Below are positions 15,475 through 24,401 of a stretch of DNA of 64,000 nucleotides, piece after piece. The DNA is from Streptomyces sp. DG2A-72 (GTDB taxonomy: Bacteria; Actinomycetota; Actinomycetes; Streptomycetales; Streptomycetaceae). The DNA lies in NCBI RefSeq assembly GCF_030499575.1, contig NZ_JASTLC010000001.1:1240001-1304000 (forward strand), in the 5' to 3' direction. Within the stretch, counting starts at the first letter, position 1; every line of letters starts with the position of its first letter. The translations under genes were made by a program, and so were the position numbers. Below the pieces are notes generated by a model. The model ran no database searches. It was not told the origin of the DNA and saw nothing but the letters and a program-made list of their open reading frames with translations.

Positions 15475-16524
15475 ATGGCGACTTTGTGCAGACCCTCGGT
15501 GTCCGTTCCAGAGCACGTGATCACGATGGAGGAGACGCTGGAGCTGGCTCGCTCCCGCCACTCCGACCACCCTCAACTGCCGCTGGCCCTCCGGCTGATC
15601 GAGAACACCGGCGTACGCACCCGGCACATCGTGCAGCCGATCGAGGAGACCCTGAAGCACCCCGGCTTCGAGCACCGCAACAAGGTCTACGAGGCCGAGG
15701 CGAAGGCCCGGGTCCCCGCGGTCGTACAGCGGGCCCTCGACGACGCGGAGCTGCTCACCACCGACATCGACGTGATCATCTATGTGTCGTGCACGGGCTT
15801 CATGATGCCCTCGCTCACGGCCTGGCTGATCAACGAGATGGACTTCGACAGCACCACCCGCCAGATCCCCATAGCCCAGCTGGGCTGCGCGGCCGGCGGG
15901 GCGGCGATCAACCGGGCGCACGACTTCTGCACGGCCTACCCCGAGGCCAACGCGCTCATCGTGGCCTGCGAGTTCTGCTCGCTGTGCTACCAGCCCACCG
16001 ACCTCGGCGTCGGCTCGCTGCTGTCCAACGGCCTGTTCGGCGACGGCATCGCCGCCGCGGCGGTCCGCGGGCGCGGGGGCGAGGGGATCACGCTGGAGCG
16101 CAACGGGTCGTACCTGATCCCCAAGACCGAAGAGTGGATCATGTACGACGTCCGGGCCACCGGATTCCACTTCCTGCTGGACAAGCGGGTGCCGGCCACC
16201 ATGGAGCCGCTCGCCCCGGCCCTGCAGGACCTCGCGGGCATGCACGGCTGGGACGCCGCCGACCTGGACTTCTACATAGTCCATGCGGGCGGGCCCCGAA
16301 TACTCGACGACCTCAGCAAGTTTCTGCAGGTCGACCCGCACGCGTTCCGGTTCAGCCGGTCGACGCTCACCGAGTACGGCAACATCGCCAGCGCCGTCGT
16401 CCTGGACGCGCTGCGCCGGCTGTTCGAGGAGGGCGGCGCCGAACACAAGGCGCGCGGGCTCCTCGCCGGGTTCGGTCCCGGCATCACCGCCGAGATGGCC
16501 CTGGGCCGCTGGCACCGCAACTGA
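15475..16524 (+). CDS. rppA: 1,3,6,8-Tetrahydroxynaphthalene synthase (type III PKS)
   Basis: A 349-residue homodimeric type III polyketide synthase condensing five malonyl-CoA into 1,3,6,8-tetrahydroxynaphthalene. The catalytic triad counts out exactly: Cys138 (AQLGCAAGG), His270 (FYIVHAGG), Asn303 (TEYGN); Cys106, Cys168 and Cys171 are also present as in S. coelicolor/S. griseus RppA. ATG 15475 reproduces the family N-terminus MATLCRP. First gene of an operon with a CYP158-like P450 and a cupin protein, the set that makes flaviolin and HPQ-melanin-type pigments. The SD is weak. Confidence 0.96.
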   Translation: MATLCRPSVSVPEHVITMEETLELARSRHSDHPQLPLALRLIENTGVRTRHIVQPIEETLKHPGFEHRNKVYEAEAKARVPAVVQRALDDAELLTTDIDVIIYVSCTGFMMPSLTAWLINEMDFDSTTRQIPIAQLGCAAGGAAINRAHDFCTAYPEANALIVACEFCSLCYQPTDLGVGSLLSNGLFGDGIAAAAVRGRGGEGITLERNGSYLIPKTEEWIMYDVRATGFHFLLDKRVPATMEPLAPALQDLAGMHGWDAADLDFYIVHAGGPRILDDLSKFLQVDPHAFRFSRSTLTEYGNIASAVVLDALRRLFEEGGAEHKARGLLAGFGPGITAEMALGRWHRN

Positions 16525-16538
16525 CGAGACGACGTGAG

Positions 16539-17752
16539 ATGACCGAAGAGACGATCACCGAGACCCTTCCCCCGTCCGGCACTGGCCGGCGCTCGACCTG
16601 TCGGGCGTGGACTTCGACCCCGTCCTCGGCCAGCTGATGGAAGAGGGCCCGGTCACCCGGATCCAGCTGCCCAACGGCGAGGGCTGGGCCTGGCTGGTCA
16701 CCCGCTACGACGACGTACGCATGGTGACCAACGACCCCCGGTTCAGCCGCGAGGCCGTCATGGACCGGCAGGTCACCCGGCTCGCCCCGCACTTCATCCC
16801 GGCCCGCGGCGCCGTCGGCTTCCTGGACCCGCCGGACCACACCCGGCTGCGCCGCTCGGTGGCCGCCGCGTTCACCGCGAAGGGCGTGGAGCGGGTACGG
16901 GAGAAGTCGCGCCGCATGCTGGACGAGCTGGTCGACGAACTCCTCCAGGACGGCCCGCCCGCCGACCTCACCGAGACGGTGCTCAGCCCCTTCCCCATCG
17001 CCGTGATCTGCGAGCTGATGGGCGTCCCGGCCGCCGACCGGCACGGCATGCACACCTGGACCCAGCTCATCCTGTCCTCCTCGCACGGCGCCGACGTCAG
17101 CGAGAAGGCCAAGAACGAGATGGGCGCCTACTTCGCCGACCTCATCGGCATGCGCGAGGGCAGCACCGGCGAGGACGTCACCTCCCTGCTCGGCGCGGCC
17201 GTCGGCAAGGGCGAGGTGACGCTGGAGGAGGCCGTCGGGCTCGCGGTGCTCCTCCAGATCGGCGGCGAGGCGGTCACCAACAACAGCGGGCAGATGTTCT
17301 ACATCCTGCTGACCCGCCCCGACCTCGCCGCCCGGCTGCGCGCCGAGCCGGAGATCCGCCCCCAGGCCATCGACGAGCTGCTGCGCTACATCCCGCACCG
17401 CAACGCCGTCGGGCTGTCCCGGATCGCGATGGAGGACGTCGGCATCAAGGGCGTACGGATCCGGGCGGGCGACGCGATCTACGTGTCGTACCTCGCCGCC
17501 AACCGCGACCCGGACGTCTTCCCGCAGCCGGAGATGATCGACTTCTCCCGCGACCCCAACCCCCACGTCTCCTTCGGCTTCGGCCCGCACTACTGCCCCG
17601 GCGGCATGCTGGCCCGGCTGGAGTCCGAGCTCCTCGTCGACGCGCTCCTCGACCGGGTGCCGGGACTGAAACTCGCCGTGCCGCCCCGGGAAGTGCCCTT
17701 CAAGAAGGGCGCGTTGATCCGTGGGCCCGAGGCCCTGCCGGTCACGTGGTGA
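16539..17752 (+). pseudogene. CYP158-like cytochrome P450 with an apparent one-base frameshift after codon 12
   Basis: The body (from VDFDPVLGQLMEEGPV to the final ALPVTW) is a clear CYP158A2 homologue: heme loop FGFGPHYCPGG, EXXR as ELLR, and an I-helix IGGEAVTNN lacking the usual threonine, as in CYP158A2. CYP158A2 couples flaviolin into dimeric/trimeric pigments. The true start ATG 16539 (MTEETITETLPP) lies 15 nt after rppA but in another frame. Five C at 16569-16573 would need to be six to give LPPVRHWPALDLSGVDFD. Without this the first usable start is GTG 16607, with no SD and missing about 23 residues. Either a real inactivating indel or a sequencing error. Confidence 0.85.
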
Positions 17753-17759
17753 GACGCCG

Positions 17760-18281
17760 ATGACGGCGACGGAGGGGCTCCTCGTACCACCGGGCCACGG
17801 CCGGGTCGTCCAGACACCGGCCCAGCACGTGACCTTCAAGGTGACCGGCACGCACTCCCGGACGGCCTCCACCTTCGAGGTGCTCGTCCCTCCGGGCTTC
17901 GACGTCGGCGCCCATGTGCACACGCGCAGCGAGGAGTTGTTCTACGTCCTGGAAGGCGAGCTGGACGTCCTCGCCTTCGAGCCGCGTATCCGCACCCCCG
18001 ACAACTGGCAGAAGTGGGAGTCGAGTTCGGGCAGCAGGGTGGTTCGGGCGACCCCGGGCACGGTCATCGTCGTCCCGCCCGGCTGCCCGCACGCCTTCGC
18101 CAACCCGACGGACACCCAGGCCAAGATGTTCTTCCAGGCGTCCCCGCCACCGGATCACGAGCGGTATTTCGAGGAGTTGCTGGAGATCCTGGGGAGCGGG
18201 GGTCCGCCGGATCATGCGGCGATCGAGGAGTTGCGGAGACGGTACGACATTGAGCAACTGACTCCACTCCGGCACAGGTGA
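17760..18281 (+). CDS. Cupin-domain protein of the THN operon (MomA-like flaviolin-forming oxygenase)
   Basis: A 173-residue single-domain cupin. Motif 1 is GAHVHTRSEELFYVLEGEL, motif 2 PGCPHAFANPTD; the histidine and glutamate metal ligands are intact. Starts 7 nt after the P450 stop and ends the rppA operon. A cupin monooxygenase encoded with THN synthase in Streptomyces oxidises tetrahydroxynaphthalene to flaviolin; position and family make that the best assignment. A dispersed element 9 bp downstream probably forms the operon end. Confidence 0.85.
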   Translation: MTATEGLLVPPGHGRVVQTPAQHVTFKVTGTHSRTASTFEVLVPPGFDVGAHVHTRSEELFYVLEGELDVLAFEPRIRTPDNWQKWESSSGSRVVRATPGTVIVVPPGCPHAFANPTDTQAKMFFQASPPPDHERYFEELLEILGSGGPPDHAAIEELRRRYDIEQLTPLRHR

Positions 18282-18290
18282 CTGACCTCA

Positions 18291-18317
18291 GGGGCGCGGG
18301 GAACTGCGCGACCAGCC
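18291..18317 (+). repeat. Dispersed intergenic element, short form (copy 2)
   Basis: Same 27 bp as at 11525-11551 without mismatch, placed between convergent genes (cupin and acyl-CoA dehydrogenase). It leaves only 22 bp to the dehydrogenase stop. Confidence 0.8.
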
Positions 18318-18339
18318 CCCACAACCCGCAGCCGCGCAA

Positions 18340-19557
18340 CTACCGAATGGACATCCCCGAAAGCGTCCGGGCAATCACCAGCCGCTGAATCTCACTGGTC
18401 CCCTCGAAAATCGTGTAGATCGCCGAATCCCGGTGCATCCGCTCCACCGGATACTCCCGCGTGTACCCGTTCCCACCCAGGATCTGGATCGCCTGGGCGG
18501 TCACCTTCTTCGCCGTCTCGCTCGCGAACAGCTTGGACATCGAGCCCTCGGCCGCCGTGAACGGCTTCCCGTTGACCGCCATCCAGGACGCACGCCAGAC
18601 CAGCAGACGGGCCGCGTCGATGGACGTCCGCATGTCCGCGATCTCGAACGCCACACCCTGGTTGTCGATGATCGGGCGCCCGAACTGCTCACGGGTCGTG
18701 GCGTAGTCGAGGGCCACCTCGTACGCGGCACGGGCGGTACCCACCGCCATGGCGCCCACCGCCGGGCGGCTCGCTTCGAACGTGGCCATCGCCGCGTTCC
18801 TGACCCGCTCACCGCCGGAGGCCTTGGCACGGGCGAGGCGCTCGTCCAGCTTCGCCTTGCCACCGAGCAGGCAGGAGCCGGGAATCCGCACGTTGTCCAG
18901 GACGACCTCGGCGGTGTGCGAGGCGCGGATGCCGTGCTTCTTGAACTTCTGGCCCTGGGACAGGCCAGGAGTGTTCGGCGGGACGATGAAGGAGGCGTGG
19001 CCCTTGGAGCCGAGGTCCGGGTCGACGACGGCGACGACGACATGGACGTTGGCAATGCCGCCGTTGGTCGCCCAGGTCTTCGTGCCGTTGAGCACCCACT
19101 CGTCCTTGGCCTCGTCGTACACGGCACGCGTCCGCATGGAGGCCACATCGGAGCCGGCGTCGGGCTCGGAGGAGCAGAACGCGGCGACCTTGACATCGTT
19201 GGCATCGCCGTACATCTGGGGAATCCAGGTGCCGATCTGTTCCTCGGTGCCGTTGGCGAGGACGCCGACTGCGGCGAGGCCCGTGCCGACGATGGACAGG
19301 GCGATGCCCGCGTCGCCCCAGAACAGCTCCTCCATGGCCATGGGGATGCCGAGGCCGGTGGGGTCGAAGTACTGCTGGGCGTAGAAGTCCAGGGAGTAGA
19401 TGCCGACCTTGGCGGCCTCCTGGATGACAGGCCAGGGAGTCTCCTCACGCTCGTCCCATTCGGCGGCTGCGGGACGGATGACGTCGGCGGCGAAACCGTG
19501 CAGCCAGTCCCGGACCTCCTTCTGTTCGTCGTTGAGCTCCATGGTGAACTCGGCCAT
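18340..19557 (-). CDS. Acyl-CoA dehydrogenase (AcdH-like)
   Basis: A 405-residue canonical acyl-CoA dehydrogenase. Seen: MELNDEQKEVRDWLHGFA, CSSEPDAGSDVASMRT, LNGTKTWATNGGIANVHV, REQFGRPIIDNQGVAFEIAD, and C-terminal LGGNGYTREYPVERMHRD plus IYTIFEGTSEIQRL with the catalytic Glu of the short/branched-chain class. Start ATG 19557 has GGAGGGG 3 nt upstream. Probably acts on branched-chain (isobutyryl-type) acyl-CoA. Divergent from a TetR gene with operator-like repeats between, so likely repressed by it. Confidence 0.92.
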   Translation of the reverse strand: MAEFTMELNDEQKEVRDWLHGFAADVIRPAAAEWDEREETPWPVIQEAAKVGIYSLDFYAQQYFDPTGLGIPMAMEELFWGDAGIALSIVGTGLAAVGVLANGTEEQIGTWIPQMYGDANDVKVAAFCSSEPDAGSDVASMRTRAVYDEAKDEWVLNGTKTWATNGGIANVHVVVAVVDPDLGSKGHASFIVPPNTPGLSQGQKFKKHGIRASHTAEVVLDNVRIPGSCLLGGKAKLDERLARAKASGGERVRNAAMATFEASRPAVGAMAVGTARAAYEVALDYATTREQFGRPIIDNQGVAFEIADMRTSIDAARLLVWRASWMAVNGKPFTAAEGSMSKLFASETAKKVTAQAIQILGGNGYTREYPVERMHRDSAIYTIFEGTSEIQRLVIARTLSGMSIR

Positions 19558-19583
19558 GTCCCCTCCAGCAGCACGCACTATCC

Positions 19584-19622
19584 TGTTACTTGCGGTAACA
19601 AACAGTCTGTTACCGACCGGTA
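19584..19622. promoter_or_regulatory. Operator region of the divergent acyl-CoA dehydrogenase/TetR pair
   Basis: Two adjacent inverted repeats: TGTTAC-TTGCG-GTAACA at 19584-19600 and TACCG-AC-CGGTA at 19611-19622, with CTGTTAC shared by both. They lie 27-65 bp upstream of the dehydrogenase start, the expected place for binding of the divergent TetR protein. Confidence 0.6.
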
Positions 19623-19725
19623 GGAAAAGTCAACTCCTGACGACGGCTCGGCCGCCAGTTCGATGTCAGGAACGTAATGAGTGTTAGTTTGCGCAGGCGT
19701 CACCGATCGAGCAGGGGGAGATCAC

Positions 19726-20367
19726 ATGGACACCACACAGCGGACCGATCAGCAGCGCTCCGCCGACCGCCGGCGGCGTGAGCTGCTGGAGGCCGCGGAC
19801 AGAGTGGTGCTGCGCGACGGCCCGCAGGCCTCGATGAACGCGATCGCGGCGGAAGCGGGCATCACGAAGCCGATCCTCTACCGGCACTTCGGTGACAAGG
19901 GCGGACTTTACGCAGCCCTTGCCAAGCGGCACACCGATGCGCTGCTGGATTCCCTGCGGGCCGCGTTGGACGCCCCCGCGGACCGGCGGGAGCGGGTCGA
20001 GGCCACGCTCGACACGTATCTCGCGGCGATCGAGGCACGTCCTCAGGTGTACCGGTTCCTGATGCATCCGTCCGAGGGGTCGGTGAGTGACCACGGGTTC
20101 GATGTCGGCGTTCAGTCGGGGCCGCTGCTGCGGCGGATGGGCGAGGAGTTGGCCCAGGTCATCGAGGACCGGCTGGATCTCGGGCCGGGGAGCCAGCAGT
20201 TGGCTCGGGTGTGGGGGCATGGGATCGTCGGGATGATGCATGCGGCCGGGGATTGGTGGCTGGGGGAACGGCCGTGTTCTCGGGCCGAGTTGGTGCGGAG
20301 TCTGGCCGACCTGTTGTGGGGACGACTGGCTGCCGCCGGCGACAAGGTGGGGGGTCCGGGGTTCTGA
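19726..20367 (+). CDS. TetR-family transcriptional regulator
   Basis: 213 residues. N-terminal HTH: RRRELLEAADRVVLRDGP, SMNAIAAEAGITKPILYRHFGDK. The C-terminal ligand domain is Arg/Leu-rich with an HGIVGMMHAAGDWWL helix, as in the regulators of fatty acid metabolism. ATG 19726 preceded by GGGGGAG. Divergent to an acyl-CoA dehydrogenase with paired inverted repeats between, so most likely its repressor with an acyl-CoA ligand. Confidence 0.9.
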   Translation: MDTTQRTDQQRSADRRRRELLEAADRVVLRDGPQASMNAIAAEAGITKPILYRHFGDKGGLYAALAKRHTDALLDSLRAALDAPADRRERVEATLDTYLAAIEARPQVYRFLMHPSEGSVSDHGFDVGVQSGPLLRRMGEELAQVIEDRLDLGPGSQQLARVWGHGIVGMMHAAGDWWLGERPCSRAELVRSLADLLWGRLAAAGDKVGGPGF

Positions 20368-20395
20368 CGGTTGTCTGCTGTCTGCGGGTCGTGGG

Positions 20396-20422
20396 GGCTG
20401 GTCGCGCAGTTCCCCGCGCCCC
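20396..20422 (-). repeat. Dispersed intergenic element, short form (copy 3, inverted)
   Basis: Exact reverse complement of the copies at 11.5 and 18.3 kb. It abuts the def stop codon, so on the minus strand the element begins immediately after TGA, as in copy 1. Confidence 0.8.
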
Positions 20423-20977
20423 TCAGGTGGGAACAGTCCCCCTGACCCAAGAAGCTCGCGTTACCTGTCGCATCAGTCGCCTGTAGCGCCAGCCCGTCAA
20501 GTGGTCCGCGTACACCCTCCCCTCCAGGTGGTCGCACTCGTGCTGCAGGCACCGTGCGAAGAAGCCCGTGCCATGAACCGTGATCGGCTCTCCCGTCATC
20601 GTGAAGCCCTCGACCACCGCATGGTCGTACCGCTCCGTCCCCGCCTCCAGGCCCGGTAGGGAGAGGCAGCCCTCCGGGCCGCGGATCACGACTCCGTCGG
20701 CCTCGACAAGGCGGGGGTTCACCACGTGGCCGAGGTGGCGTACGTCCTCGTCGTCCGGGCAGTCGTAGACGAACACCCGCAAGGGCTCACCGATCTGATT
20801 CGCTGCCAGGCCGACTCCCTGGGCCGCGTACATCGTCGCGAACAGGTCTTCGACGAGGGCCGTGAGGGCCGGACCGAAGTCGGTCACCTCGCGGCACCGC
20901 TCATGCAGCAGCGGCGCACCGAGCAGGGTGAGGGGCCGGACGCGCCCGTGCGCGCCCGGAATGGAGCCGTTTCGCAT
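20423..20977 (-). CDS. def: Peptide deformylase
   Basis: 184-residue metalloenzyme removing the N-formyl group from nascent proteins. All three motifs are intact: GVGLAANQIG, EGCLSLPGLE (Cys104) and QHECDHLEG (His146, Glu147, His150). ATG 20977 gives the usual length. It is divergent from murT and is one of several def paralogues usually found in Streptomyces; whether it is the main one cannot be told here. Confidence 0.95.
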   Translation of the reverse strand: MRNGSIPGAHGRVRPLTLLGAPLLHERCREVTDFGPALTALVEDLFATMYAAQGVGLAANQIGEPLRVFVYDCPDDEDVRHLGHVVNPRLVEADGVVIRGPEGCLSLPGLEAGTERYDHAVVEGFTMTGEPITVHGTGFFARCLQHECDHLEGRVYADHLTGWRYRRLMRQVTRASWVRGTVPT

Positions 20978-21088
20978 GGCCGCAAGGGTACGGCGATTCG
21001 GGAGTGCGAATGGATCTCGATAGGCTGACCACCACCACGTTGCCGTCAGGCAGAGGCGCGGCGCGTACGCAAGGAGGATCGAGAACTG

Positions 21089-22327
21089 ATGGCAGGCAAC
21101 TCGGACCCGCTCACGCCGCGGGCCAAGCTGGCCGTGACCGCGGGCAAGGCGGTCGCGGCGGCGTCGCGTGCCGCGGGGCGCGGGAGCGGTTCGGTGATCG
21201 GTGGCCGCGTGGCACTCAAGCTCGACCCCGACCTCCTCGCCCGGCTCGCCCAGAACCTGGATGTGATCCTGGTGTCGGCGACCAACGGCAAGACCACGAC
21301 GACCCGGCTGATCGCCGAGGCCCTGCGCGCCGCGGGCCCGGTCGTCTCGAACGCGCTCGGAGCCAACATGCCCGCCGGCATCACCTCCGCGCTGGCCGGT
21401 GGGTCCGACGCGCGGTACGGCGTGATCGAGGTCGACGAGAAGTACCTCGCCGGGGTGGCCCGGGACACCGACCCGAAGTGCATCGCCCTGCTCAACCTCT
21501 CCCGCGACCAGCTCGATCGCGCCGCCGAGACCCGGATGCTCGCCGAGAACTGGCGGGAGGGGCTCGCGGGCTCCAAGGCCGTGGTCGTCGCCAACGCCGA
21601 CGACCCGCTCGTGGTGTGGGCCGCCTCCTCCTCCCCCAACGTGATCTGGGTCGCCGCCGGCCAGATGTGGAAGGACGACGCCTGGTCCTGCCCGTCCTGC
21701 GGTGGCGTGATGCAGCGGCCGGGCGACGACTGGTTCTGCGGTGAGTGCGGTTTCCGGCGGCCCACGCCGAGCTGGGCGCTGTCGGGCGACCACGTGCTCG
21801 ACCCGCACGGCTCGGCCTGGCCCATTCACCTTCAGCTGCCCGGCCGGGCCAACAAGGCCAACGCCGCCTCGTCGGCCGCCGTCGCCGCCGTGTTCGGGGT
21901 GCCGCCGCAGGTCGCGCTGGAGCGGATGTACCAGGTGCAGGCCGTGGCCGGGCGCTATGACGTGGTGCAGTTCATGGAGCGCGATCTGCGGCTGCTCCTC
22001 GCGAAGAACCCGGCCGGCTGGCTGGAGACGTTCTCGCTCATCGACCCACCGCCCACCCCGGTGATCCTCTCCGTGAACGCGCGCGGCGCCGACGGCACCG
22101 ACACCTCCTGGCTGTGGGACGTCGACTACACGCGGCTGACCGGGCACCCGATCTGCGTCATCGGCGACCGCAGGCTGGACCTCGCGGTACGTCTGGAGGT
22201 CGCGAACCAGCACTTCCAGGTCTGCGAGAACCTCGACGAGGCCGTGCAGCTGAGCCCGCCCGGCCGGATCGAGGTCATCGCCAACTACACCGCCTTCCAG
22301 GACCTGCGCCGCCGCGTCGGCAACTGA
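21089..22327 (+). CDS. murT: Lipid II isoglutaminyl synthase, MurT subunit
   Basis: 412-residue Mur-ligase-like subunit that, with GatD, amidates the D-Glu of lipid II. Central ATP loop SATNGKTTTTRLIAEAL; a four-cysteine zinc ribbon CPSC...CGEC (about residues 197-217) typical of MurT; C-terminal DUF1727 domain including LLLAKNPAGWLET and NARGADGTDTSWLWDVDY. ATG 21089 with AAGGAGG 11 nt upstream. gatD starts 16 nt after its stop, the standard operon. Confidence 0.96.
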   Translation: MAGNSDPLTPRAKLAVTAGKAVAAASRAAGRGSGSVIGGRVALKLDPDLLARLAQNLDVILVSATNGKTTTTRLIAEALRAAGPVVSNALGANMPAGITSALAGGSDARYGVIEVDEKYLAGVARDTDPKCIALLNLSRDQLDRAAETRMLAENWREGLAGSKAVVVANADDPLVVWAASSSPNVIWVAAGQMWKDDAWSCPSCGGVMQRPGDDWFCGECGFRRPTPSWALSGDHVLDPHGSAWPIHLQLPGRANKANAASSAAVAAVFGVPPQVALERMYQVQAVAGRYDVVQFMERDLRLLLAKNPAGWLETFSLIDPPPTPVILSVNARGADGTDTSWLWDVDYTRLTGHPICVIGDRRLDLAVRLEVANQHFQVCENLDEAVQLSPPGRIEVIANYTAFQDLRRRVGN

Positions 22328-22343
22328 CACACAGGGGACTTTT

Positions 22344-23072
22344 GTGAGCGACAACAGCCTGCGGGTCGTCTGGATCTATCCCGACCTGCTCAGCACATAC
22401 GGTGACCAGGGCAACGTCCTGGTCGTGGAGCGCCGGGCCCGGCAGCGCGGCCTCGACGTGGCCCGCCTGGACGTCCGCAGCGACCAGCCGATCCCGACGT
22501 CCGGCGACATCTATCTGATCGGCGGCGGCGAGGACCGGCCGCAGCGGCTCGCGGCCGAGCGGCTGCGGCGGGACGGCGGACTGCAGCGCGCCGTCGGCAA
22601 CGGCGCGATCGTGTTCTCGGTGTGCGCGGGCTACCAGATCCTCGGCCACGAGTTCATCAACGACCTCGGCCGGCGCGAGCCCGGTCTCGGGCTGCTGGAT
22701 GTGGTGTCCGCGCGCGGTGAGGGCGAGCGGTGCGTCGGCGACGTGCTCGGGGACATCGACCCGCGCCTCGGGCTGCCGCAGCTGACCGGCTTCGAGAACC
22801 ACCAGGGCATCACTCACCTCGGCCCCACCGCCCGCCCCCTCGCCCAGGTGAAGCTCGGCAAGGGCAACGGCACGGGAGACGGTACGGAAGGCGCGTACAA
22901 CGACACGGTGTTCGGTACCTACATGCACGGTCCGGTGCTGGCCCGTAACCCGCTCATCGCCGACCTGCTGCTGAAGCTGGCGCTGGACGTGAACGCGCTG
23001 CCGCCGACCGACGACCGGTGGTACGAGGCGCTGCGGGGCGAGCGCATCTCGGCGGCACAGCAGCCTGCCTGA
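22344..23072 (+). CDS. gatD: Lipid II isoglutaminyl synthase, glutaminase subunit GatD
   Basis: 242-residue class I glutamine amidotransferase (CobB/CobQ-like) supplying ammonia to MurT. Nucleophile Cys94 in FSVCAGYQILG and catalytic His195 in YMHGPVLARNP are present; N-terminal YPDLLSTYGDQGN is the GatD signature. GTG start. Together with MurT it modifies peptidoglycan stem peptides in the cytoplasm. Confidence 0.96.
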   Translation: MSDNSLRVVWIYPDLLSTYGDQGNVLVVERRARQRGLDVARLDVRSDQPIPTSGDIYLIGGGEDRPQRLAAERLRRDGGLQRAVGNGAIVFSVCAGYQILGHEFINDLGRREPGLGLLDVVSARGEGERCVGDVLGDIDPRLGLPQLTGFENHQGITHLGPTARPLAQVKLGKGNGTGDGTEGAYNDTVFGTYMHGPVLARNPLIADLLLKLALDVNALPPTDDRWYEALRGERISAAQQPA

Positions 23073-23262
23073 GCTGCCTGTACACCTGGGCTCCAGCCAG
23101 GCTTTACCAGCCCGTCTGACGCTGTGTCCGCACAGGTGAGCGGGGTCGTCCAGCAGGCGGACGCACGGTTCGGCCCCGCCCCTTCCTCCCGCTAGGGTGG
23201 CGGGGATCGAGCCGGACAACGTGGTCCGGTCCCCGGCCCACGTTGAGAAGGTATTTCGGGCT

Positions 23263-24288
23263 ATGCGCATTGGTGTCCTCACGTCCGGCGGCGACTGCCC
23301 CGGCCTGAACGCCGTCATCCGGTCCGTCGTGCACCGTGCCGTCGCCGACCACGGCGACGAGGTCATCGGTTTCCGGGACGGCTGGAAGGGCCTCCTGGAG
23401 TGCGACTACCTCAAGCTCGACCTCGACGCGGTGGGCGGCATCCTCGCTCGCGGCGGCACGATCCTCGGTTCCTCCCGCGTCCAGCCGTCCCATCTGCGGG
23501 ACGGTGTGGAGCGGGCGAAGGGCCATGTCGCGGAGCTCGGTCTCGACGCGATCATCCCGATCGGCGGCGAGGGCACGCTGAAGGCCGCCCGGCTGATGTC
23601 GGACAGCGGCCTGCCCATCGTCGGCGTGCCCAAGACCATCGACAACGACATCGCGGTCACCAACGTCACCTTCGGCTTCGACACGGCCGTGGGCGTGGCG
23701 ACCGAGGCGCTGGACCGCCTCAAGACCACCGCCGAGTCCCACCAGCGTGTGCTCGTGGTCGAGGTCATGGGGCGCAATACCGGCTGGATCGCACTGCACT
23801 CCGGCATGGCGGCCGGCGCCCACGCCATCGTCGTACCGGAACGGCCTTTCGACATCGAGGAGTTGGCCGCGGTCGTCGGGGAGCGGTTCCAGGCCGGGAA
23901 GCGGTTCGCGATCGTCGTGGCGGCGGAAGGGGCCAAGCCGAAGCCGGGTTCCATGGCCTTCGACGAGGGCGGCAAGGACATCTACGGCCATGAGCGCTTC
24001 GCCGGGATCGCCCGTCAGCTGTCGATCGAGCTGGAGGAGCGGCTGGGGAAGGAAGCCCGGCCGGTGATTCTCGGGCATGTGCAGCGTGGGGGGACGCCGA
24101 CCGCGTACGACCGTGTCCTTGCGACGCGGTTCGGGTGGCATGCGGTGGAGGCCGTGCACCGTGGGGAGTTCGGGAAGATGACGGCGCTTCGTGGGACCGA
24201 CATTGTGATGGTGTCGCTGGCGGAGGCCGTCGAGAGGCTGAAGACGGTTCCCGCGGAACGATACGAAGAAGCAGAATGCGTGCTTTAG
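23263..24288 (+). CDS. pfkA: 6-phosphofructokinase
   Basis: 341-residue glycolytic kinase. Substrate loop PKTIDNDI, GGDCPGLNAVIR at the N-terminus, MGRNTGWIALHSG. Gly104 (GGEGT) marks ATP use, not pyrophosphate, while Lys124 is the residue otherwise typical of PPi-PFKs; this G104/K124 mixture is characteristic of the actinobacterial group III ATP-PFKs. ATG 23263 has AGAAGG upstream. Streptomyces has three such paralogues; position after gatD suggests the pfkA3 type (recollection). Followed by a strong terminator. Confidence 0.93.
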   Translation: MRIGVLTSGGDCPGLNAVIRSVVHRAVADHGDEVIGFRDGWKGLLECDYLKLDLDAVGGILARGGTILGSSRVQPSHLRDGVERAKGHVAELGLDAIIPIGGEGTLKAARLMSDSGLPIVGVPKTIDNDIAVTNVTFGFDTAVGVATEALDRLKTTAESHQRVLVVEVMGRNTGWIALHSGMAAGAHAIVVPERPFDIEELAAVVGERFQAGKRFAIVVAAEGAKPKPGSMAFDEGGKDIYGHERFAGIARQLSIELEERLGKEARPVILGHVQRGGTPTAYDRVLATRFGWHAVEAVHRGEFGKMTALRGTDIVMVSLAEAVERLKTVPAERYEEAECVL

Positions 24289-24313
24289 CTCAGATAGTGG
24301 CGAACTGAAGAGT

Positions 24314-24345
24314 CTGCCCCCGGCCGCAGCCGCGGCCGGGGGCAG
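24314..24345 (+). terminator. Strong hairpin after pfkA
   Basis: Perfect 13-bp stem CTGCCCCCGGCCG / CGGCCGGGGGCAG with a 6-nt loop, 26 bp after the stop, followed by TTCTA. Confidence 0.8.
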
Positions 24346-24401
24346 TTCTAGTCTGTGTGCGGACAGACTTGCACAACCCCCACGAATCAGGAGCCGCCGG
24401 A

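Noticed and set aside
13687..16515. 942-codon minus-strand frame opposite the aldehyde dehydrogenase and rppA
   Set aside because: Mirror of two well-supported plus-strand genes; composition (Arg/Gly/Ala/His-rich) is typical antisense frame noise in high-GC DNA.
18340..19557. Naming the acyl-CoA dehydrogenase acdH
   Set aside because: Sequence resembles AcdH, but its place beside rppA/def/murT does not match the acdH locus I recall, so the symbol was withheld.
20504..22354. Minus-strand extension of the peptide deformylase frame over murT
   Set aside because: Upstream of ATG 20977 it is antisense of murT; deformylase similarity starts only at MRNGSIPG.
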